From Caldifarciminota bacterium (GTDB lineage Bacteria > Hydrothermota > Tepidihabitantia > B3-TA06 > JALVRC01): a DNA stretch of 9,861 bases. A model generated the notes under the pieces. That model did not search any database and had not been told where the DNA came from. It worked only from the letters and a program-made list of their open reading frames with translations. Position numbers and translations under genes: made by a program. Positions 7,290 to 9,861 of the stretch are shown in pieces. How positions within the stretch are numbered: position 1 is the stretch's first letter; each line of letters opens with the position of its first letter. The DNA is taken from assembly GCA_027025255.1 (NCBI GenBank), contig JALVRC010000010.1:10812-20672 (forward strand). Direction: 5' to 3'.

Positions 7290-8341
7290 TTTCTTCCCTC
7301 AGGAGGTGATATATATGTATAGTCAATCCATATACTGTCAATAAGCGATAAGAAAAGTGAAGAAGCTGGCGGGAAACCTGATATAACAAACCCCAGAAGA
7401 GAATCCGGGTTATCAGACCAAAATTGCAAAAGAGACTTGATGTCCAATGTAGCTATAGAATCCTTACTAAAAACCATTAAAGACGCATACTGTTTATAAG
7501 CCTGAGGATAGAAAAAATTTGTAGTGTCCCTCACGCAATAAACACTAAAGCCAATTGAATCAGTTAAAGAAGATATTGTCGACATACGTATATTAAGAAA
7601 TCCTGCGACTACATCACTACCCTTTTCTAAAGTATCGTTAAAAGAACAATATAAAGCAGTATTTAAACCGGTTTCAATAAATTTACTATCAAAAGTGCTA
7701 TCAAGAAGTACTGATATGGATACATCCTTAGAAATTATCTCTTCATTTAATTTATTTGATTTATATATTTGTATTTGAGGCGGTCTACTCCCTGACCTGG
7801 CCCAGATAGTATTCCATCCATCATTTTTCGCAAGAAGAATGATACCCTTATTGGTAATAGCCTTAAGTAAAGTGCTATCCAGTCTTATTCTTATTGAATC
7901 TCCCACCTCTTCAACTGTATACAAAAGTTTCCCGATATCCCCACCAGGTGTATACCACCTTGTATATTGACCTGAGGTGTACCAATTGACTCCCTCCTCA
8001 TCCCAATCAGACACTACTGAATAGATATTAAATTTAACTCCACTGTTAACAGCAGCAGTATCTAAAAAAAACTCAAAAAATATGCTATCCTGAGTTATTA
8101 AAGAATCATAAATACCATTGTAATAAAAAAGAATCCTTGCCTCATAAATACTATCCTTCCCAATAAATAGCCTTACTGCTTTACCTTTTGGTAAATAATG
8201 AAGAAACTTTACACTTCTTATTTCATCCAGGAAAATATTATCAGGTGTTTCAAAATTCCTGTCAATCCAGTGTTGTGCATCAAAATCCGATTGACACGAT
8301 ATAAAAAAACTAACCAAAAAAAGAGCTATTAATCTTTTCAC
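7283..8341 (-). CDS. Probable outer-membrane lipoprotein with a DNRLRE-like beta domain
   Basis: The N-terminus MKRLIALFLVSFFISC followed by Gln is a lipoprotein signal with the modified Cys at 16. Residue -3 is Phe rather than the preferred Leu, so the lipobox is imperfect. The mature part is beta-rich. Residues about 55-170 resemble DNRLRE/carbohydrate-binding-like domains of surface proteins: a strand region (KAVRLFIGKDSIYEARILF), then DWDEEGVNWYTSG (112-124), WYTPGGDIG (129-137) and the I-R-x-x-LDSTLLK segment before GIILLAKNDG. A weaker second copy may span about 208-345, ending LDIKSLLQFWSDNPDSLLGFVISG. The start is GTG at 8339-8341, placed by the signal peptide, with GAGGAG three bases upstream. 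The gene begins inside plsX and overlaps it by 32 nt. The domain call is by eye and moderately uncertain. No catalytic motif is seen, and I infer a surface-exposed binding role. Confidence 0.8.
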   Translation of the reverse strand: MKRLIALFLVSFFISCQSDFDAQHWIDRNFETPDNIFLDEIRSVKFLHYLPKGKAVRLFIGKDSIYEARILFYYNGIYDSLITQDSIFFEFFLDTAAVNSGVKFNIYSVVSDWDEEGVNWYTSGQYTRWYTPGGDIGKLLYTVEEVGDSIRIRLDSTLLKAITNKGIILLAKNDGWNTIWARSGSRPPQIQIYKSNKLNEEIISKDVSISVLLDSTFDSKFIETGLNTALYCSFNDTLEKGSDVVAGFLNIRMSTISSLTDSIGFSVYCVRDTTNFFYPQAYKQYASLMVFSKDSIATLDIKSLLQFWSDNPDSLLGFVISGFPPASSLFLSLIDSIWIDYTYISPPEGRKW

Positions 8342-9308
8342 ACACTCCTCTACTTACATTATTTACTGCCATTTTAATGGCATTTTTAATTGCCTTAGGA
8401 GACGATCTTCCATGGCTTATAACAACAGTACCATTAACTCCCAAGAGAACCGCCCCTCCAACCTCTTCGTAATTAAGTTTCTGATATAATTGTTTTAAAA
8501 CAGGTTTACTAATCCATTTTCTCATTTTATATCGTTTGTCTTCTTTTAATACCTCATAAAAAAGCCTGAATATCATCTCAGCAAAGCCTTCTCCAAACTT
8601 AAGAAGAATATTCCCTACAAATCCATCACATACAACAACATCCGCTTTCCCGGATAGAATTTCATTCCCTTCTATATTGCCACCAAAATTCAAACCATTA
8701 CTGCGTTCCTTTTCAAATTCCTCATATGTAAGCTTAATAAGCTTGCTTCCTTTTTCAGGCTCTTCTCCGACGTTTAAAAGCTTAACTATAGGATTTTCCC
8801 TTTCATACACACGCTCCATAAAGATTTTCCCCATCCATCCGAACCTGACAAGATGAAAAGGCTTAGCATCAACATTAGCACCAACATCAAGCAACAGCAC
8901 CTCTTTATCCTTTGTAGGAATAATAGATGCAATTGCAGGTCGCTCAATATTTTTAATTCTTCCTACTGTCAAAAGTGCATCTGCAAATACTGCACCAGTA
9001 TTCCCTGCACTTACAAAAGCGTCTACTTCGTTATTTTTAAGAAGTTCAAGCCCGACATGTATGGATGAATCTTTCTTTTTTATGGCTTTTGTAGGCTTCT
9101 CATGATGTCCAACACTGGTAGCAGTGTATTTAACCACGAGTCTATCCTTTAACTTAGAAGGAAATTTTCTCAGTAAAGGTGAAACTGCTGCTTCTTCTCC
9201 TCCTAAAACAATTACTAAATCCTTATCTTCTTTTAAAGCTTCTTTAGATGCTTCTATCTCAACCTCAGGCCCCCCATCGCTACCCATAGCATCAAGATAT
9301 ATCTTCAC
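8310..9308 (-). CDS. plsX: Phosphate acyltransferase PlsX
   Basis: PlsX converts acyl-ACP and phosphate to acyl-phosphate, which PlsY uses to acylate glycerol-3-phosphate in phospholipid synthesis. It is a peripheral enzyme at the inner face of the cytoplasmic membrane. The 332-aa length is normal. Family motifs appear in order: DAMGSDGGP (6-14), where many homologues have DAMGGDHAP; SAGNTGA (100-106); LLLDVGAN (138-145); LNVGEEPEKG (178-187); GNIEG (210-214); VVCDGFVGN (225-233); GGAVLLGVNG (284-293); and SHGRS (298-302). The start is GTG at 9306-9308, four bases after the rpmF stop, with only a weak GTAGAG upstream, so coupling to rpmF is likely. The rpmF-plsX order is widely conserved in bacteria. 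Unusually, the next gene is not fabH or another fab gene but a lipoprotein that overlaps the last 32 nt. Confidence 0.97.
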   Translation of the reverse strand: MKIYLDAMGSDGGPEVEIEASKEALKEDKDLVIVLGGEEAAVSPLLRKFPSKLKDRLVVKYTATSVGHHEKPTKAIKKKDSSIHVGLELLKNNEVDAFVSAGNTGAVFADALLTVGRIKNIERPAIASIIPTKDKEVLLLDVGANVDAKPFHLVRFGWMGKIFMERVYERENPIVKLLNVGEEPEKGSKLIKLTYEEFEKERSNGLNFGGNIEGNEILSGKADVVVCDGFVGNILLKFGEGFAEMIFRLFYEVLKEDKRYKMRKWISKPVLKQLYQKLNYEEVGGAVLLGVNGTVVISHGRSSPKAIKNAIKMAVNNVSRGVCEKINSSFFG

Positions 9309-9312
9309 AGGT

Positions 9313-9504
9313 CTACTCTACTTCTTTCTCTATAAAAATAACCTCTTTATCACCGTAATAGCCGCAATGAGGACACACACGATGAGGATGCTTTGGTTTA
9401 TGACAATGAGGACACAGACTCAACCCCGCTTCTTCAACCTTATACGATGTACGCCTCTTTCTCCCTCTGGTCTTTGATATTCTTCTTTTAGGTAATGCTC
9501 CCAT
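9313..9504 (-). CDS. rpmF: Large-subunit ribosomal protein L32 (bL32), zinc-binding form
   Basis: The 63-aa product MGALPKRRIS... has the L32 N-terminus (A-x-PKRR-x-SK followed by a basic stretch RGRKRR). It also has a zinc ribbon with Cys at 31, 34, 44 and 47 in the spacing C-x2-C-x9-C-x2-C (CPHC ... CPHC), ending GYYGDKEV. L32 is a structural protein of the 50S subunit, near the exit tunnel. The start is the ATG at 9502-9504, chosen by homology and by the ribosome-binding site AAGGA at 9510-9514, five bases upstream. The frame stays open to 9597, but those codons lie inside tRNA-Cys and are not protein-coding. The four-Cys form implies zinc dependence. Organisms with this form sometimes also carry a Cys-less paralogue under zinc control, but none is visible here. 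Confidence 0.97.
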   Translation of the reverse strand: MGALPKRRISKTRGRKRRTSYKVEEAGLSLCPHCHKPKHPHRVCPHCGYYGDKEVIFIEKEVE

Positions 9505-9509
9505 TTTTA

Positions 9510-9514
9510 TCCTT
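9510..9514 (-). promoter_or_regulatory. Ribosome-binding site of rpmF, immediately after tRNA-Cys
   Basis: AAGGA lies five bases before the rpmF ATG and begins only three bases after the tRNA-Cys discriminator base. Only 13 nt separate the tRNA 3' end from the start codon. If tRNase Z cuts at the discriminator, the mRNA released has a leader barely long enough to hold this site. It decides the ATG at 9504 against any longer form. Confidence 0.8.
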
Positions 9515-9517
9515 AAA

Positions 9518-9589
9518 AGGCGGCACCCGGATTCGAACCGGGGCATTGCGATTTTGCAGACCGCTGCCTTACCACTTGGCCATGCCGCC
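9518..9589 (-). tRNA. tRNA-Cys (anticodon GCA)
   Basis: The minus strand folds as a cloverleaf: acceptor GGCGGCA/TGCCGCC, D arm GCCA-AGTGGTAA-GGC, anticodon stem GCGGT/ATCGC with loop CTGCAAA, and T arm CCCGG-TTCGAAT-CCGGG. The anticodon GCA lies at 9555-9557. The discriminator is T (U73, at 9518), the known identity base of bacterial tRNA-Cys, which confirms the call. The next bases are TTT, so CCA is not encoded. It is the first gene after the promoter at 9641-9668 and sits 13 nt before the rpmF ATG, in the same direction. Confidence 0.97.
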
Positions 9590-9640
9590 ACAACCAAATA
9601 TTTTCTAAATTAATAACAATCTTAATCAAATAATAAACAT

Positions 9641-9668
9641 ATTATAAACACTTTTCTTTAAATGTCAA
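9641..9668 (-). promoter_or_regulatory. Perfect-consensus sigma-70 promoter for tRNA-Cys, rpmF and plsX
   Basis: On the minus strand a perfect TTGACA (9663-9668) and a perfect TATAAT (9641-9646) are separated by 16 bp. Transcription should start near 9634, giving the tRNA a leader of about 45 nt. The DNA just upstream of the -35 (about 9669-9700) has A-tracts on this strand (AAAACTAAAAAACCACTAAAA), which could act as an UP element. No terminator is visible between tRNA-Cys and rpmF, so it probably serves the whole of operon A. Confidence 0.88.
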
Positions 9669-9825
9669 GTAATATTTTAGTGGTTTTTTAGTTTTATTTA
9701 ATGAATTCTAAGGCTTTCAAACAATTGATTTTTATTAAATATTTGTTCTAAATTATATAGATTCCACAAAAAGGAATTGAGCAGCCTCTCTCTTTAAAAA
9801 GGATTTTTTACTCTTTTTCCCATAC

Positions 9826-9853
9826 TTGACATTTCCTTTTTTCTCTTTATAAT
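9826..9853 (+). promoter_or_regulatory. Perfect-consensus sigma-70 promoter pointing out of the window to the right
   Basis: On the plus strand TTGACA (9826-9831) and TATAAT (9848-9853) are separated by 16 bp, and a pyrimidine-rich spacer lies between them. The predicted start is near 9860, at the very edge, so the gene it drives is not in the window. It makes 9590-9861 a divergent promoter region. Between the two promoters I see only AT-rich DNA and a small inverted repeat, ATTCC (9761-9765) / GGAAT (9773-9777), of uncertain meaning. Confidence 0.75.
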
Positions 9854-9861
9854 TTTATATG

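Noticed and set aside
7312..7341. TTGACA upstream of the 317-aa gene with AT-rich TACATA/TATATA downstream
   Set aside because: No -10 of adequate quality falls at 16-18 bp. The bases encode conserved-looking lipoprotein residues.
7301..7344. Plus-strand AGGAGGTGAT, then ATG seven bases after AGGAGGT, opening a 9-codon frame (MYSQSIYCQ)
   Set aside because: It looks like a textbook translation start, but the peptide is tiny, lies antisense inside the lipoprotein gene and has no plus-strand promoter.
8237..8265. Minus-strand TTGACA, 17 bp, GATAAT inside the lipoprotein gene
   Set aside because: The match is good but intragenic, it would start after the lipoprotein start codon, and it lacks the TTT flank of the other three. 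Such matches are expected by chance in AT-rich DNA.
8291..8320. Plus-strand TTGACA at 8291-8296
   Set aside because: Nothing resembling a -10 element lies 15-19 bp downstream, and it is antisense to coding sequence.
8315..8323. Run of seven T (minus strand) in the plsX/lipoprotein overlap as a programmed frameshift site
   Set aside because: Both frames are complete with their own start and stop. No pseudoknot or stimulatory structure is visible, and a fusion would put a signal sequence in the middle of the product.
9505..9597. A longer rpmF reading frame starting at 9597
   Set aside because: The extra 31 codons run through tRNA-Cys. L32 homology and the AAGGA site both place the start at 9504.

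Overview
The window is AT-rich bacterial DNA. Every gene I can support lies on the minus strand, so transcription runs from high to low coordinates. The contents are ordinary housekeeping functions (ribosomal protein L32, the phospholipid-synthesis enzyme PlsX, tRNA-Cys and tRNA-Phe) next to a large set of exported proteins: a lipoprotein, two probable outer-membrane barrels, a repeat-containing surface protein and two helical/TPR proteins. PorV/UPF0164-like barrels, FlgD-like C-terminal Ig domains and YbgF-like TPR proteins together suggest a diderm of the FCB group or a related uncultured lineage (WOR-3/Hydrothermae- or Cloacimonadota-like). That placement is inference and the phylum is uncertain. 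Neither tRNA gene encodes its CCA end, so the organism must add CCA after transcription.

The layout below follows transcription, from right to left. The right edge (9590-9861) is a divergent promoter region. One perfect-consensus promoter faces left into the window, and another faces right and leaves it. Operon A then reads tRNA-Cys, rpmF, plsX, a lipoprotein with a DNRLRE-like region (352 aa), and a probable outer-membrane beta-barrel (317 aa). Its protein genes are separated by 4 nt or overlap by 32 and 7 nt.

A second consensus-like promoter (6289-6316) follows, starting operon B: tRNA-Phe, a secreted protein with two tandem Ig-like repeats and a FlgD-like C-terminus (544 aa), a PorV-like barrel with a fused FlgD-like C-terminal domain (423 aa), an 893-aa TPR protein, and a second probably helical exported protein. 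The last gene starts at 555 and runs off the left edge. Junctions between these protein genes are 12 nt, 1 nt, and a TAATG stop/start overlap.

Both operons therefore begin with a tRNA gene that carries the only convincing promoter in sight. Processing of the tRNA would create the mRNA 5' end. The three best promoters share the 10-mer CTTGACATTT and a 16-bp spacer. The most interesting biology is operon B, a compact and probably co-translated cell-envelope module. Two of its products carry the same type of C-terminal domain, and two long helical proteins follow. I infer a surface display or export assembly, but its function cannot be read from sequence alone. No mobile element, CRISPR array, rRNA or convincing intrinsic terminator was seen, and no gene-free stretch exceeds 300 bases.
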